Positions 24,700-34,771 are shown, numbered from the stretch's first letter. The stretch: DNA of 64,000 nt from JAQVEM01 sp964603595 (GCA_964603595.1 CAZRVN010000003.1:62001-126000), one strand, 5' to 3'. Notes: generated by a model from the sequence alone, not told the origin. Program-made: numbers and translations.

Positions 24700-26757
24700 T
24701 TGTACAGTGTTGGCGTTGATGTTGGGGGAACCTTTACAGATTTTATAGTTTATAATGAAAAAGAAGAAAAAATTGATGTTTTTAAAATTCCTTCTGATAA
24801 AAAAACTCCCTGGCTTAAGGTAATAAAGGGGCTTAAAAAGGGGATAAAAGAAAAAGATGAAATATCTGATATACGCCACGGGTCAACTACCGGGATTAAT
24901 GCAGTGATCGAAGGCCGGGGAAGTTTGACTGCCCTTCTTACCACAAAAGGTTTTAAGGATTTGCTTGAGATTGGCAGACAGAAGCGTCCTCATCTTTATA
25001 ATCTGCACATGAAGAAACATAACCCTTTAATACCGGGTTATCTCAGGATAGCAGTAAACGAAAGAATGGATAACGAGGGAAAAAGTATAATTCAAATTGA
25101 TAGAGATGAAATTTTAAAAATTGCAGAAAGGTTGAAAAAAGAAAAAATAAGAGCAGTAGCAGTTTTATTCTTAAATTCCTATATTAATGGCGAAAATGAG
25201 GATGAAGCTGCGAAAATATTAAGTAAAAACTTGCCGGGAGTCTATATTTCCGTATCATCCAGGATAATTCCCGAGTTCAGGGAGTATGAAAGATTATCCA
25301 CGACAGTTTTGAATGCTTATCTGGGCCCCATTTTTAAAGGTTATCTTGAGAGTCTTATCTCTGAACTCAAAAAAAATAAAATAAAAGCGCCTTTATATAT
25401 ATCCCAGTCTGACGGGGGCTTAATATCTCCTGAAAGTGCTATAGAGATACCTGTAAGAACTTTATTTTCAGGTCCTGCAGCAGGGGTTCTGGGGGCATCT
25501 TTTTTATATGGTAGTAGCAGTAATAGAAATAATGATGATATCGTGACTCTGGATATGGGCGGTACCAGTACGGATGTGGCAATAATTTCAGGGTCAAAAC
25601 CTGTAAAGACAACAGAAAAAAGAGTTATGGAATACCCGGTTAAACTTCCTGCCGTGGATGTTTTTACAATTGGTGCCGGCGGCGGAAGTATAGCTGCTGT
25701 TGATGAAGGAGGGTTTTTAAAGGTTGGTCCGGAGAGTTCAGGAGCCATACCCGGTCCTGCATGTTATGACAGGGGTGGAAATGAACCTACAGTAACCGAT
25801 GCAAATCTGGTTATCGGTACCCTTGGGGTAAGGACCATGCTTGGTGGGGGGATGGAGCTTAATCCGGAGAAAGCAGAGAAGGCAATTGAAAGCCAGGTCT
25901 CAAAACCGTTAAAAATTTCTTTGATTGAAGGAGCATGGGCAGTAATACGTCTTGTAACATCAGATATATCAGAAGCAATAAGAAAAATATCGATATCGAA
26001 AGGTTTTCATCCCCGGGATTTAAAACTTATAGCTTATGGTGGTGCGGGCCCAATGCACGCTGCCCTGGTTACAGAGGAGCTTGGAATAGGTGAGATTATA
26101 GTTCCGAAAGCACCGGGAGCTTTTTCTGCGCAGGGTCTTCTTTACGGTAATGCCACAATGGATTTTGTAAAAACAATAAAGGGGATAAAAAAGAGTGACA
26201 TATCCAGTATTATTATGGATTTTAAAAATAAGGCAGGAGACTGGTTTAAAAAAGAAAATATCTCTTATGGTAAACAAAGGCTGGAGTGGTCCCTTGATAT
26301 GAGGTATAAAGGGCAAAATTACGAGATAAACATACCTGTTTCAAAAAGGGACATAGATGATTTGGAGAAGTATAGAATAGATAAGATAAAAAAGGTTTTC
26401 TATAAGAAACATGAAGATTTCTATGGCTACGTACTTGATGGCGTTGAAGTAGAGTTAGTAAATTTAAGGTTAAGATGTATTGGAAATATATCATTAAAAG
26501 CCAATCATAGTTTCTATAAAGGTGGGGAGAATAAGAATGTTTCCGGGAAGAAACCTGAAAAAGAAATAAGGGAGGTTTATTTTAACAGGAAAAAGAGATC
26601 TATAAAAACCCCTGTGTATAAAAGAAGCAGCCTTGGTTGTGGATTTAAGATAGAAGGACCGGTAATAATAGAGCAACTGGATTCGACAATAGTTATTCCT
26701 CCGGGATATAAGGGGAAGGTCAGCGAAGATGGTAGTTTTATTATTAAAACCGGTTAG
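24700..26757 (+). CDS. hyuA: Hydantoinase/oxoprolinase A subunit (HyuA family)
   Basis: A 685-residue ASKHA-type ATPase subunit of ATP-dependent N-methylhydantoinase/5-oxoprolinase enzymes. Conserved phosphate-binding segments are GVDVGGTFTDF at the N-terminus, RHGSTTGINAV, SGPAAGVLGA, and LDMGGTSTDVA; the C-terminal AYGGAGPMHA is also typical. The start is TTG at 24700, fixed by a strong aggagg at 24685-24690. HyuB follows 99 bp downstream. The real substrate (hydantoin, N-methylhydantoin, 5-oxoproline, or another cyclic amide) cannot be read from sequence, and no transporter or carbamoylase lies beside it. Confidence 0.92.
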   Translation: MYSVGVDVGGTFTDFIVYNEKEEKIDVFKIPSDKKTPWLKVIKGLKKGIKEKDEISDIRHGSTTGINAVIEGRGSLTALLTTKGFKDLLEIGRQKRPHLYNLHMKKHNPLIPGYLRIAVNERMDNEGKSIIQIDRDEILKIAERLKKEKIRAVAVLFLNSYINGENEDEAAKILSKNLPGVYISVSSRIIPEFREYERLSTTVLNAYLGPIFKGYLESLISELKKNKIKAPLYISQSDGGLISPESAIEIPVRTLFSGPAAGVLGASFLYGSSSNRNNDDIVTLDMGGTSTDVAIISGSKPVKTTEKRVMEYPVKLPAVDVFTIGAGGGSIAAVDEGGFLKVGPESSGAIPGPACYDRGGNEPTVTDANLVIGTLGVRTMLGGGMELNPEKAEKAIESQVSKPLKISLIEGAWAVIRLVTSDISEAIRKISISKGFHPRDLKLIAYGGAGPMHAALVTEELGIGEIIVPKAPGAFSAQGLLYGNATMDFVKTIKGIKKSDISSIIMDFKNKAGDWFKKENISYGKQRLEWSLDMRYKGQNYEINIPVSKRDIDDLEKYRIDKIKKVFYKKHEDFYGYVLDGVEVELVNLRLRCIGNISLKANHSFYKGGENKNVSGKKPEKEIREVYFNRKKRSIKTPVYKRSSLGCGFKIEGPVIIEQLDSTIVIPPGYKGKVSEDGSFIIKTG

Positions 26758-26856
26758 GACGTTTTTTGTAAGATCGGCAGTAGCATCAGAAAGAGGTTAA
26801 ACAGATATATAAAAAATATGGAAAAGTTATAGGTTGAAAAAGGAAAAATCTCTGTC

Positions 26857-28473
26857 ATGGGTAACATAGATATAATAACTGCAAAAGTGATAGGAAACCG
26901 CCTTAAGAGCATATCTGAGCTTATGGGTGAGGTGCTGGTAAGAAGTGCTTTTTCATCCAATATAAAGGAAAGAAGAGATTGCTCAACTGCGGTATTTGAT
27001 GGAAGGGGCAGACTTATAGCACAGGCAGAACATATACCTCTTCACCTGGGATCCATGATGGGGATAGTAAGGGAAGTAATCGGACAATTTGGAAAAGATA
27101 TAAATCCTGAAGATGTGTTTATAGCAAATGACCCTTACTTCGGTGGGACTCACCTTCCTGACGTAACTGTCGTTTCTCCATTTTTTAAAGGTAAAAAGCT
27201 CATTAATTTTACTGCCAATATAGCTCACCACTCGGATATCGGTGGAGTGAGACCTGGAGGAATTGCGGGCGATGCAGGCTCAATATATGAGGAGGGCTTA
27301 AGAATTCCTCCTGTCAAGCTTGTTAAGGCCGGGAAGACTGATAAAAATTTATTCAACTTTATAGTTAAGAATTGCAGGGTTCCCCTTGAAAGGGAAACTG
27401 ATTTAAAAGCTCAAATAGCTACAAATAAAATTGGTATCAGGTATCTTAATGAACTTTATGGCAAGTATAGTATAAAGATTGTCGAAGATGCAGTTGAAAA
27501 GCTACTATCCTATACCGAGAAAAGACTCAGGGCAAAAATTAAAAAAATCCCGGATGGCAGGTATTTGTTTGAAGATAAATTAGATGATGACGGAATATTG
27601 GATAAACCTGTTCCTATAAAAGTGTGCATAGAAGTAAGAGATGAGAATTTAGAAATTGATTTCTCAGGAACAGGCAATCAGAGCAGAGGCGCAATAAATG
27701 TGGTGAGGTCTGCTCTTCTTGCTACCATTTATTATTCAATTAAAGCTTTTCTGGACCCCGGTTTACCTGCAAATGAGGGATTGGGAAGGGTTTTAAGTAT
27801 AAAAACGACTCCCGGAAGTATAGTTAATCCATTGGAGCCGGCAGCGGTGGGGGCAAGAACTGATACCTGCCAGAGAGTAGCAGGTGTATTAATAGGAGCT
27901 TTTAATAAGGCGATGCCGGGGAAGGCGGTTTCTGGTTCTAATGATGCAAGTACTGCTATTGTGCTGTCAAAAGAAGATAATTTTGTTTATGTTGAAGCCG
28001 TAGGTGGCGGGTCCGGAGCTTCTGAAAGCGGGGATGGTCTTGATGGTGTGCAGGTTCATGTTACTAATACTTCAAATCTCCCCATAGAAGTCTTGGAGTC
28101 GGAGTTTCCAATAAGGGTTTTAAGTTATGAACTTATACCTGATTCCGGGGGAAAGGGTAAATACAGGGGAGGACTTGGTATCAGGAGAAAAATTGAAATA
28201 CTTGAGGATAATGTTCTATTTTCTTCTCATGGAGATAGACATAAATTTCCTCCTTGGGGATGGAATGGTGGTGAAAGCGGCAGGACCGGCAGATTCCTGA
28301 TTAATGGAAAACGTATTTCTTCTAAATGTTCCGGCATAGTTCTAAATAAGGGTGATGTTATTGTTATAGAGACTCCCGGGGGCGGGGGTTTTGGCGACAA
28401 AAAGGGAAGACCTAAAGAGCTTATGGAAAAAGATGTAAGGGATGGAAAAATGGGCTGGTATGCTAAATCATAA
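26857..28473 (+). CDS. hyuB: Hydantoinase/oxoprolinase B subunit (HyuB family)
   Basis: A 538-residue partner of HyuA. Diagnostic segments are SNIKERRDCSTAVFD, FIANDPYFGGTHLPD, and HHSDIGG (metal-coordinating region in characterised relatives), followed by the GGSGASESGDG and GGGGFGD glycine-rich stretches near the C-terminus. Length is slightly short of many homologues but the C-terminal motif is present, so it looks complete. It has ATG at 26857. Together with HyuA it should form an (AB)n carboxylic-acid-amide hydrolase. No gamma subunit of acetone carboxylase follows, which argues against that sister function. Confidence 0.92.
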   Translation: MGNIDIITAKVIGNRLKSISELMGEVLVRSAFSSNIKERRDCSTAVFDGRGRLIAQAEHIPLHLGSMMGIVREVIGQFGKDINPEDVFIANDPYFGGTHLPDVTVVSPFFKGKKLINFTANIAHHSDIGGVRPGGIAGDAGSIYEEGLRIPPVKLVKAGKTDKNLFNFIVKNCRVPLERETDLKAQIATNKIGIRYLNELYGKYSIKIVEDAVEKLLSYTEKRLRAKIKKIPDGRYLFEDKLDDDGILDKPVPIKVCIEVRDENLEIDFSGTGNQSRGAINVVRSALLATIYYSIKAFLDPGLPANEGLGRVLSIKTTPGSIVNPLEPAAVGARTDTCQRVAGVLIGAFNKAMPGKAVSGSNDASTAIVLSKEDNFVYVEAVGGGSGASESGDGLDGVQVHVTNTSNLPIEVLESEFPIRVLSYELIPDSGGKGKYRGGLGIRRKIEILEDNVLFSSHGDRHKFPPWGWNGGESGRTGRFLINGKRISSKCSGIVLNKGDVIVIETPGGGGFGDKKGRPKELMEKDVRDGKMGWYAKS

Positions 28474-28559
28474 ACTGATTTAACTTATGGAAACTTTATG
28501 TAATTTTATTTATTATTAAATTAGATTTTTAAATAAGTCCGGCAAGAAAGGGAGGAAGC

Positions 28560-29504
28560 TTGAAAGTACTTATAACAGGCGGAGCAGGATTCATAGGTTC
28601 AAATGTTGCAGAAGGTCTTCTTGAGAAAAACTATAATGTGGTTATTATAGATGACCTGTCAAATGGGAAAAAAGAGAATATTCCGGGAGAGGCAAAGTTT
28701 TATCGTTGTGATATAAGGGATAAAGGAATGTATAAGATTTTTAAAGATGAAAGCCCGGACATTGTAATTCATAATGCAGCCCAGTTAAGCGTAAGGGTAT
28801 CAGTTGAAAACCCTGTGTTTGATGCTGATATAAATATAATGGGCGGTCTTAATGTAATAAACACCTGTAATATTTTAAGGATAAAAAAAATAATATTTGC
28901 TTCTTCGGGAGGTACAGTATACGGGGAACAGAAATATTTTCCAGCTGATGAAAAACATCCCACCAATCCGGTATCTCCTTACGGTGTGGCAAAACTGGCC
29001 ACCGAAAATTATCTATATTATTTTTATAAAACCTATGGCCTTGAATACATATCTTTAAGATACGGCAACATTTATGGACCCAGGCAGGACCCCTGCGGGG
29101 AAGCTGGAGTAGTTGCCATATTTTCGAGCAGGGTGCTTGAGGATAAAAATCCTACAATTAACGGAGACGGACTTCAGACCAGAGATTATGTTTATGTAAA
29201 AGATGCCGTGGATGCGAATATTAGAGCTATTAACAGTAATTTTGTGGGTCCATTAAACATAGGGTCTGAAAAAGAAACCAATGTGGTAGAGCTGTTTAAA
29301 ATTTTAAAAGAAATTTCAGGAAAGAGCGGTATAGAAGAAGTCCACGGCCCTCCTAAAGAAGGAGAGCAAAAAAGATGCCAGCTTTCATACCGGCTGGCTA
29401 AAGAGGTGCTTGGCTGGAAGCCGGATGTAGCTTTTAAGGAGGGGCTTGAACTAACCTATAAGTGGTTTAAAGATAATCAGGCCGGATTTAAGATAGGCGG
29501 TTAA
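28560..29504 (+). CDS. NAD-dependent sugar-nucleotide epimerase (GalE-like SDR)
   Basis: A 314-residue extended SDR. It opens with VLITGGAGFIGSNVAEGL, and has IDDLSNGKKENI, FASSGGTVYGE, SPYGVAKLATE (Tyr-x-x-x-Lys catalytic pair) and LRYGNIYGPRQDP, as in UDP-glucose/UDP-N-acetylglucosamine 4-epimerases. Substrate specificity is uncertain. TTG start at 28560 is supported by gggagg immediately upstream; the frame has no earlier Met. It restarts the glycan locus after the hyuAB block. Confidence 0.9.
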   Translation: MKVLITGGAGFIGSNVAEGLLEKNYNVVIIDDLSNGKKENIPGEAKFYRCDIRDKGMYKIFKDESPDIVIHNAAQLSVRVSVENPVFDADINIMGGLNVINTCNILRIKKIIFASSGGTVYGEQKYFPADEKHPTNPVSPYGVAKLATENYLYYFYKTYGLEYISLRYGNIYGPRQDPCGEAGVVAIFSSRVLEDKNPTINGDGLQTRDYVYVKDAVDANIRAINSNFVGPLNIGSEKETNVVELFKILKEISGKSGIEEVHGPPKEGEQKRCQLSYRLAKEVLGWKPDVAFKEGLELTYKWFKDNQAGFKIGG

Positions 29505-29605
29505 TATGGAGAATAAAATAAATTGCAATCTTACTGTCTTATTATTTACATTAACATAATGGTAAGTTAGACTTTTTTATTACATGAAGTAGTATAAAAG
29601 CGGTT

Positions 29606-30862
29606 ATGCTGATTGGTTATCGTAATACGGGCAGGTTTTTAAGGATGAAAGAAAGAAAAAATATAAAAGTGCTTAATATAGTCCCCACACCCTTTTTTGC
29701 TGACAGGGGCTGTCATATGAGAATACTGGGAGAGATGAAAGCGCTGGCGGATTATGGATTTACAAATATTATTGTAACCTATCACATCGGACGGGACTTG
29801 GAGGGCCTAGATATTAGAAGAATTATAAATATTCCCTGGTACAGGAAACTGGAAGCAGGTCCCTCAATACAGAAGTTCTATATTGATATATTACTGTTTT
29901 TCAAGGCAGCAGGCGTATATATAAGGGAAAAACCTGATATTATATACGGGCATCTCCATGAGGGTGCATTCGTTGGCGGATTAATAAAGTATATTCTGAC
30001 CCTGGGGAAGGTCCCTCTTGCGTTTGATGTTCAGGGAAGTTTGACTTCAGAGCTGGATACTTTTAACTGGATAAAAGGAAGAAAAGTAATAAGATGGTTT
30101 TTTCATACCCTGGAGAAATTCGTCTGCAAGATGTCTGATTTTTTTATATGCAGCTCGGTATCAAATGGCGATATTATAAAAAATAGATTTCATATAAATC
30201 CTGATAAAGTAAGAGTTGTAATAGATGGGGTTCATACAGATTTTTTTAGCAATCCTCCGCCGGAAAGATTGCGCGGGGAGCTGGGGGTACCTGAAAATGC
30301 CCCGCTTATAATATTTACCGGCGCTCTTCTTGCTGCCAAGGGAATATGGAATCTTGTATCGGCTATCCCCATGGTATTAAAGGAAAGGAAGGATGCCCAT
30401 TTCTTGATAGTAGGTTATCCTGTCAAAGAGACAGCTGCAAGAGTAAAGGAGCTGGGAGTAGAAGATAATGTCCACTTTACCGGTATGGTAGATTATTTTA
30501 AACTTCCTGAGTATCTTTTAATAAGCGACATAGCAGTTGAGCCCAAAGTTGACAGGGCGGGGGAAGCCAGCGGGAAAGTTATAAATTATATGGGTGCAGG
30601 GCTTCCTGTAGTTTGTTTTGAAGGGAAAAATAACAGGAGGTTTATGGGGCAAAATGGTATTTATGCTGCTGATAATAAAATAGAAAACCTCGCTGCTAAA
30701 ATAATATGGGCAATTGAAAATCCTGATAAAGCAAAAAAGACAGGTGAACTGAATAAAAAGAGAGTAGAAGAAATATTTTCCTGGAATAACAGCATAAAAA
30801 AAACGGTAGAAGCTTTTAAGATACTTACTGCAAGGAGACAACCTGCGAAAAAAGCTCTTTAA
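29606..30862 (+). CDS. GT4-family glycosyltransferase
   Basis: A 418-residue GT-B fold glycosyltransferase. The N-terminal acceptor domain shows LNIVPTPFFADRGCHMRI, and the donor domain has VRVVIDGVHTDFF, IIFTGALLAAKGIWNL and the E-x7-E-like EASGKVINYMGAGLPVV. Donor and acceptor are unknown. The frame opens at ATG 29606, but ATG 29645 (Met14) is just as likely because it follows gcagg and gives the usual short N-terminus. A 318-bp gap follows. Confidence 0.88.
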   Translation: MLIGYRNTGRFLRMKERKNIKVLNIVPTPFFADRGCHMRILGEMKALADYGFTNIIVTYHIGRDLEGLDIRRIINIPWYRKLEAGPSIQKFYIDILLFFKAAGVYIREKPDIIYGHLHEGAFVGGLIKYILTLGKVPLAFDVQGSLTSELDTFNWIKGRKVIRWFFHTLEKFVCKMSDFFICSSVSNGDIIKNRFHINPDKVRVVIDGVHTDFFSNPPPERLRGELGVPENAPLIIFTGALLAAKGIWNLVSAIPMVLKERKDAHFLIVGYPVKETAARVKELGVEDNVHFTGMVDYFKLPEYLLISDIAVEPKVDRAGEASGKVINYMGAGLPVVCFEGKNNRRFMGQNGIYAADNKIENLAAKIIWAIENPDKAKKTGELNKKRVEEIFSWNNSIKKTVEAFKILTARRQPAKKAL

Positions 30863-31180
30863 TAATTTATGATTATGACTCTTTGAAACTTTTAGTTTCA
30901 CCAACACAGGAAAGGCGTGAATATTATTATTCTTTTATAGATATATTAAATTTTTTTTATATTAGAATATAGTCTGCAATATTGCTTTGGGGCTTTATTG
31001 TTGCTATTATTAAGCATTAAGATGCCAATATCTAATCCAGTTAGCCAGGATTATAAGAGTATAAACATTTAAAGATTGGTGAAAGTAAGAATCTGGAGTT
31101 GTGACTTAAGGTAAGGTCAAATAATTTAAAGCAAATTTTAATTATAAATAAAGAGTTAGAAACTACAGGGCTAAATAAAG
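30863..31180. other. 318-bp gap without a recognisable gene
   Basis: AT-rich region between the GT4 gene and the O-antigen-polymerase-like gene. TGAAACT, three T's and AGTTTCA (30884-30900) form a perfect 7-bp hairpin 22 bases past the stop, but it is not followed by a T-run, so it is at best a weak terminator. Nothing else stands out. Confidence 0.4.
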
Positions 31181-32794
31181 TTGGACAATATACAAAATAA
31201 TACAAATAAGTATATATTTAATTTTATAATCCCGCTTTTTATCTTTCTCTCAATAGCGTATTTAATCTCAAAAAGTATATTTTCTATAAATGCATTTAAT
31301 CCTGTTTTTATTATATCTGTTATTTTGATAGTTTTACTTTTAAATATTTCCACCTTTAGTTTTGAAGGCGGTCTTCTTACACTGTTATTTTTATCCTGTG
31401 TAATAAATTCTGTACCCGTTATAATAATTAAGACGTATATGTTTTATCCTGTTATTTTGTTTTCTTTTCTGGGATTTACACTCGGGGGAGTATTCAGAAC
31501 TTCCAGGATGGAAATGAGCCAGTTCTATAAGGATATTAAATTTAAAATCTTAAGTATTTTTATAATCTTATTTACAATAACCATAACGATTTCTGTTTTT
31601 TTTACCATACTAAATAATTTTAACCTGTTTAGTTTAAAAAATTCGGGGATTCATATATATAATATAGATGTTGCTGGCGGAACCTCAATTGATTCGCTTC
31701 TGTTCTCTTTGGAGATGTATCTAAATTATATAATTACCTTTATTTTATTGTTCCTTCTGGTTAAAAGATTAAAAATTTCTAAATTGTTCCTGGTAAAACT
31801 ATTTTATACTTTATTAAGTGCAAATATAGTAGTTTTTATTGTTTTTCTCTATCAGGTTTTTATTGACCACAGCTTTGGCAACCAGCCGCACTATGTAGAT
31901 ATGAACCAGTTAAATTCTACTATGATAGGCCCAAACTCTTATGGCTTTTTCTTAGTCTTGAATATTGGCATATTTACTGCATTCCTTTTCTATCTGGATA
32001 AAAGAAAGCACAAAGTTCTATGTATGATTATGTTATTCATTTTACCTTTCCAAATCCTCTACTCCGGCTCAAGAACAAGTCTTATAGGGCTGGCTATTTT
32101 TGTAGCCCTTGTTATATCTTACTTCTTAGTTTCGTTTTTAGTAGATTTAATCAAAAAGAGAAAAAAGGATAAGAATTATATACTGGTTATGGTTGCTGTG
32201 ATGGTATTGCTTGTTATCATACCATCACTATTTTCATTATTTGAACTTAAAACGGATGTGCTTGATGATAAAGATATCCTTGAGCCATCTATGTTAAAGA
32301 GACTGAGCAGGAATGCAGAACAGGTGCAGCAAGAAGGTTCCCTGACTAAATTAGTATCATCCCGGAATATTATAATACCGCAGTCAATAGAAATGATAAA
32401 AGATTATCCACTTGTAGGAGTTGGCATAGGAACCTTTCCGCTTGAGCTGTCCAATTATCTTAAGCTTTCCGGCATTGATTTAAAAATAGTTGATTATACA
32501 TTAAACACATATCTTCAAATACTTTCGGAAAATGGTATATTCTCATTTATTTTCTTTGTTGGCTTCTATATTACACTATTTGTAATTATATTTAAAAACT
32601 TAAAAGAAATTGGTGTGGTAAGAAATAGAGAATTTCTTATTATAATAATATTTATTATTTTTAGCTGTCTGGTTATGTTTAATTTCATCCCCGGAACAAA
32701 TTATTATGAAGGTCAGATAATTTATTCATTTGTTTTAATTCTATTATTATTATTGTCATATGATTTCAAGAAAATAGAGCATGAAAAAAAATAG
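31181..32794 (+). CDS. O-antigen ligase/polymerase-like membrane protein (Wzy/RfaL superfamily)
   Basis: A 537-residue protein with about 12 hydrophobic helices and a large external loop. The segments SGSRTSLIGLAI and VGVGIGTFPLELSN match the O-antigen ligase domain that joins lipid-linked sugar units. It is longer than most Wzy proteins. Start is TTG at 31181 without an obvious strong ribosome site; no ATG occurs early in the frame. Its end overlaps the following small gene by 14 bases, suggesting coupled translation. Confidence 0.85.
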   Translation: MDNIQNNTNKYIFNFIIPLFIFLSIAYLISKSIFSINAFNPVFIISVILIVLLLNISTFSFEGGLLTLLFLSCVINSVPVIIIKTYMFYPVILFSFLGFTLGGVFRTSRMEMSQFYKDIKFKILSIFIILFTITITISVFFTILNNFNLFSLKNSGIHIYNIDVAGGTSIDSLLFSLEMYLNYIITFILLFLLVKRLKISKLFLVKLFYTLLSANIVVFIVFLYQVFIDHSFGNQPHYVDMNQLNSTMIGPNSYGFFLVLNIGIFTAFLFYLDKRKHKVLCMIMLFILPFQILYSGSRTSLIGLAIFVALVISYFLVSFLVDLIKKRKKDKNYILVMVAVMVLLVIIPSLFSLFELKTDVLDDKDILEPSMLKRLSRNAEQVQQEGSLTKLVSSRNIIIPQSIEMIKDYPLVGVGIGTFPLELSNYLKLSGIDLKIVDYTLNTYLQILSENGIFSFIFFVGFYITLFVIIFKNLKEIGVVRNREFLIIIIFIIFSCLVMFNFIPGTNYYEGQIIYSFVLILLLLLSYDFKKIEHEKK

Positions 32795-33290
32795 AAAAAT
32801 CAGTAAATACAACTTACTGATTATTGCAATTATAATATTTCTGGTGTTTCTCCTGATAGTTAATATATATGTATCGATTAATTATCTAACGGTTGAAAAA
32901 AAAGTTAAGAGATTCGGACTGGAAAACCTTTATGGCTTTTATGAAACCGGGCAGGAAGATAATATTACATATAGCTGGACAGGGAAAGAAGCTGTTAAGA
33001 TTGTAGAAAGGAAGGGAGAGATAGTCTGTATACCTGTGGGGAATGACAGGCCGGATATTAAAGAGGCAGGTGTTGATTTAAAAATTACTGTAAACAATAA
33101 AATAAAATACAGTGATATAATAAATTCTAATGAGTGGCAGGTAATTTCAATAAATGTCGGGGAAATGAAAGATGATTATATCAGAATAAAATTCAGTGTT
33201 GGGGATACCTGGAAGCCGGTAGATTTAATTGAGGGCTCTACAGATAGTAGAGCTTTAGGGGTTAAAGTTGGCAGGATTTATTGGGAATAA
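32781..33290 (+). CDS. Uncharacterised single-pass membrane protein with external domain
   Basis: A 169-residue protein that I do not recognise. It has a short basic N-terminus, one hydrophobic helix (about 10-32), then ~135 mostly polar residues likely outside the membrane, rich in beta-type alternation (VKIVERKGEIVCIP, VDLKITVNNKIK). It looks like a small carbohydrate-binding-like beta-sandwich, but that is inference. It overlaps the Wzy-like gene by 14 bases in another frame, so the two products may work together. Confidence 0.7.
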   Translation: MKKNRKISKYNLLIIAIIIFLVFLLIVNIYVSINYLTVEKKVKRFGLENLYGFYETGQEDNITYSWTGKEAVKIVERKGEIVCIPVGNDRPDIKEAGVDLKITVNNKIKYSDIINSNEWQVISINVGEMKDDYIRIKFSVGDTWKPVDLIEGSTDSRALGVKVGRIYWE

Positions 33291-33424
33291 ACATATAAGC
33301 TAAATAATTGTGTGAAAATTTGTTTACTGGTATTATAATCTAAAGCTATGCTCTTTAAGGATATTATTTTTTACTTAAGTAATTTAAAGATTAAAATTTA
33401 TAATTATTATCTAGGAATGCAATA

Positions 33425-34771
33425 ATGAAAGTATGTGTAATAGGTACAGGATATGTAGGGCTTGTTACAGGTGTTTGTCTTTCTGAGATTGGTAACAGAG
33501 TATTATGCGTTGATAAGGATAAAGAAAAGATAGCTATGCTGAAAAGCGGGAAGGTACCGATATACGAAGAAGGACTTGAGGAACTTATTAAAAAGAATTC
33601 CGCCAGCGGAAATCTTGTTTTTAGCGAAGATACCGGCTATGGAGTCAGGGAAAGTGACATAATATTTATATGCGTTGGCACACCCCCATTGTCAACAGGA
33701 AGGCCGGACCTGTCAGCAATTGATGAAGTAGCAAGATTAATTGGTCAGTCCATTAACGGCTATAAAATTATTTCAAATAAAAGCACTGTCCCGATTGGAA
33801 CTGCAAAAAGGATAAGGAAGATAATAAAAGAGAATCAGAATAATGCAGACAGTGCTCATAAGTTTGATATAGTTTCCAATCCTGAATTCTTAAAGGAAGG
33901 CGAAGCAGTAAAGGATGCATTTTTCCCTGAAAGAATTGTAATAGGCGCTAAGAGCAAAAAGGCGGCAGAGTTGATGAAAGAACTTTACAGGCCTATTATA
34001 GAACAGGATTTTGATTATGCTTTAAACAATACACATAAAAAAGATAAGATACCTGTCCTTATAACTGATTCTACAAGCTCTGAGCTTATAAAATATGCGT
34101 CCAATGCCTTTCTTGCTACCAAGATTTCTTTTGTTAATGAGATTGCAAACATATGTGAGAGAGTAGGCGCCAATATCCTTGATGTAACCTATGGAATGGG
34201 GCTGGATAGTAGAATTGGCTCAAGGTTTATGAAAGCAGGTATTGGTTGGGGAGGTTCATGTTTTCCAAAGGATGTAAGGGCGTTAAGCTATACTGCAGAA
34301 GAATACGGCTCACCGGCAAGTATCCTGAACGCAGTGATTCAGGTTAATAATCACCAGAGATTTAAGGTGATACAGAAGGCTGTAAATATGCTGGGAATTA
34401 TTGAAGATAAAATTATCGGGATACTGGGCCTGTCTTTTAAACCAAATACTGATGATACAAGGGAAACACCTTCTATTGCAATAATTAATAAGTTTCTGGA
34501 GCTCGGAGCAGAAGTAAGGGTTTATGACCCTGTTGTAAAAAAATATCCAGAGGACATGGACAGAGGCGCTGTTATGGTCCCCACACCTTATAAGGCAGTA
34601 GATAAGGCGCATTTGATGGTTCTGGCTACAGAATGGGATCAGTTCCATAATCTTGATTTCGAAAAAATAAAAAAACTTATGGCCAGCTTAAATATTATAG
34701 ACGGCAGGAACATCTTTGATAGAGACAAGCTCACCGCTATGGGTTTTAATTATACAGGCATTGGATATTAG
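33425..34771 (+). CDS. ugd: UDP-glucose 6-dehydrogenase
   Basis: A 448-residue NAD-dependent UDP-glucose/GDP-mannose dehydrogenase that makes UDP-glucuronate (or a related uronate) for surface glycan. Visible parts are the N-terminal Rossmann VIGTGYVGLVTG, SNPEFLKEGEAVKDAF, and the catalytic cysteine in GWGGSCFPKD (Cys279), followed by the C-terminal GILGLSFKPNTDDTRE domain. Length is standard. It starts the run ugd, RmlC-like, rmlB. UDP-glucose is more likely than UDP-ManNAc or GDP-mannose, but specificity is not proven. Confidence 0.92.
   Translation: MKVCVIGTGYVGLVTGVCLSEIGNRVLCVDKDKEKIAMLKSGKVPIYEEGLEELIKKNSASGNLVFSEDTGYGVRESDIIFICVGTPPLSTGRPDLSAIDEVARLIGQSINGYKIISNKSTVPIGTAKRIRKIIKENQNNADSAHKFDIVSNPEFLKEGEAVKDAFFPERIVIGAKSKKAAELMKELYRPIIEQDFDYALNNTHKKDKIPVLITDSTSSELIKYASNAFLATKISFVNEIANICERVGANILDVTYGMGLDSRIGSRFMKAGIGWGGSCFPKDVRALSYTAEEYGSPASILNAVIQVNNHQRFKVIQKAVNMLGIIEDKIIGILGLSFKPNTDDTRETPSIAIINKFLELGAEVRVYDPVVKKYPEDMDRGAVMVPTPYKAVDKAHLMVLATEWDQFHNLDFEKIKKLMASLNIIDGRNIFDRDKLTAMGFNYTGIGY

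Noticed and set aside
25341..25748. Antisense open frames of 100-140 codons, for example inside hyuA, ntpI (4758-5153), the methyltransferase (38065-38496), the radical SAM gene (41602-41991) and the permease (62891-63241)
   Set aside because: They lie wholly opposite well-supported genes, carry no recognisable domains and show composition set by the sense strand.
24700..28473. HyuAB as acetone carboxylase beta/alpha subunits
   Set aside because: No gamma subunit and sizes plus motifs match hydantoinase/oxoprolinase pairs better.
30884..30900. Perfect 7-bp hairpin after the GT4 gene
   Set aside because: No T-tract after it and low stability; noted only in the gap description.
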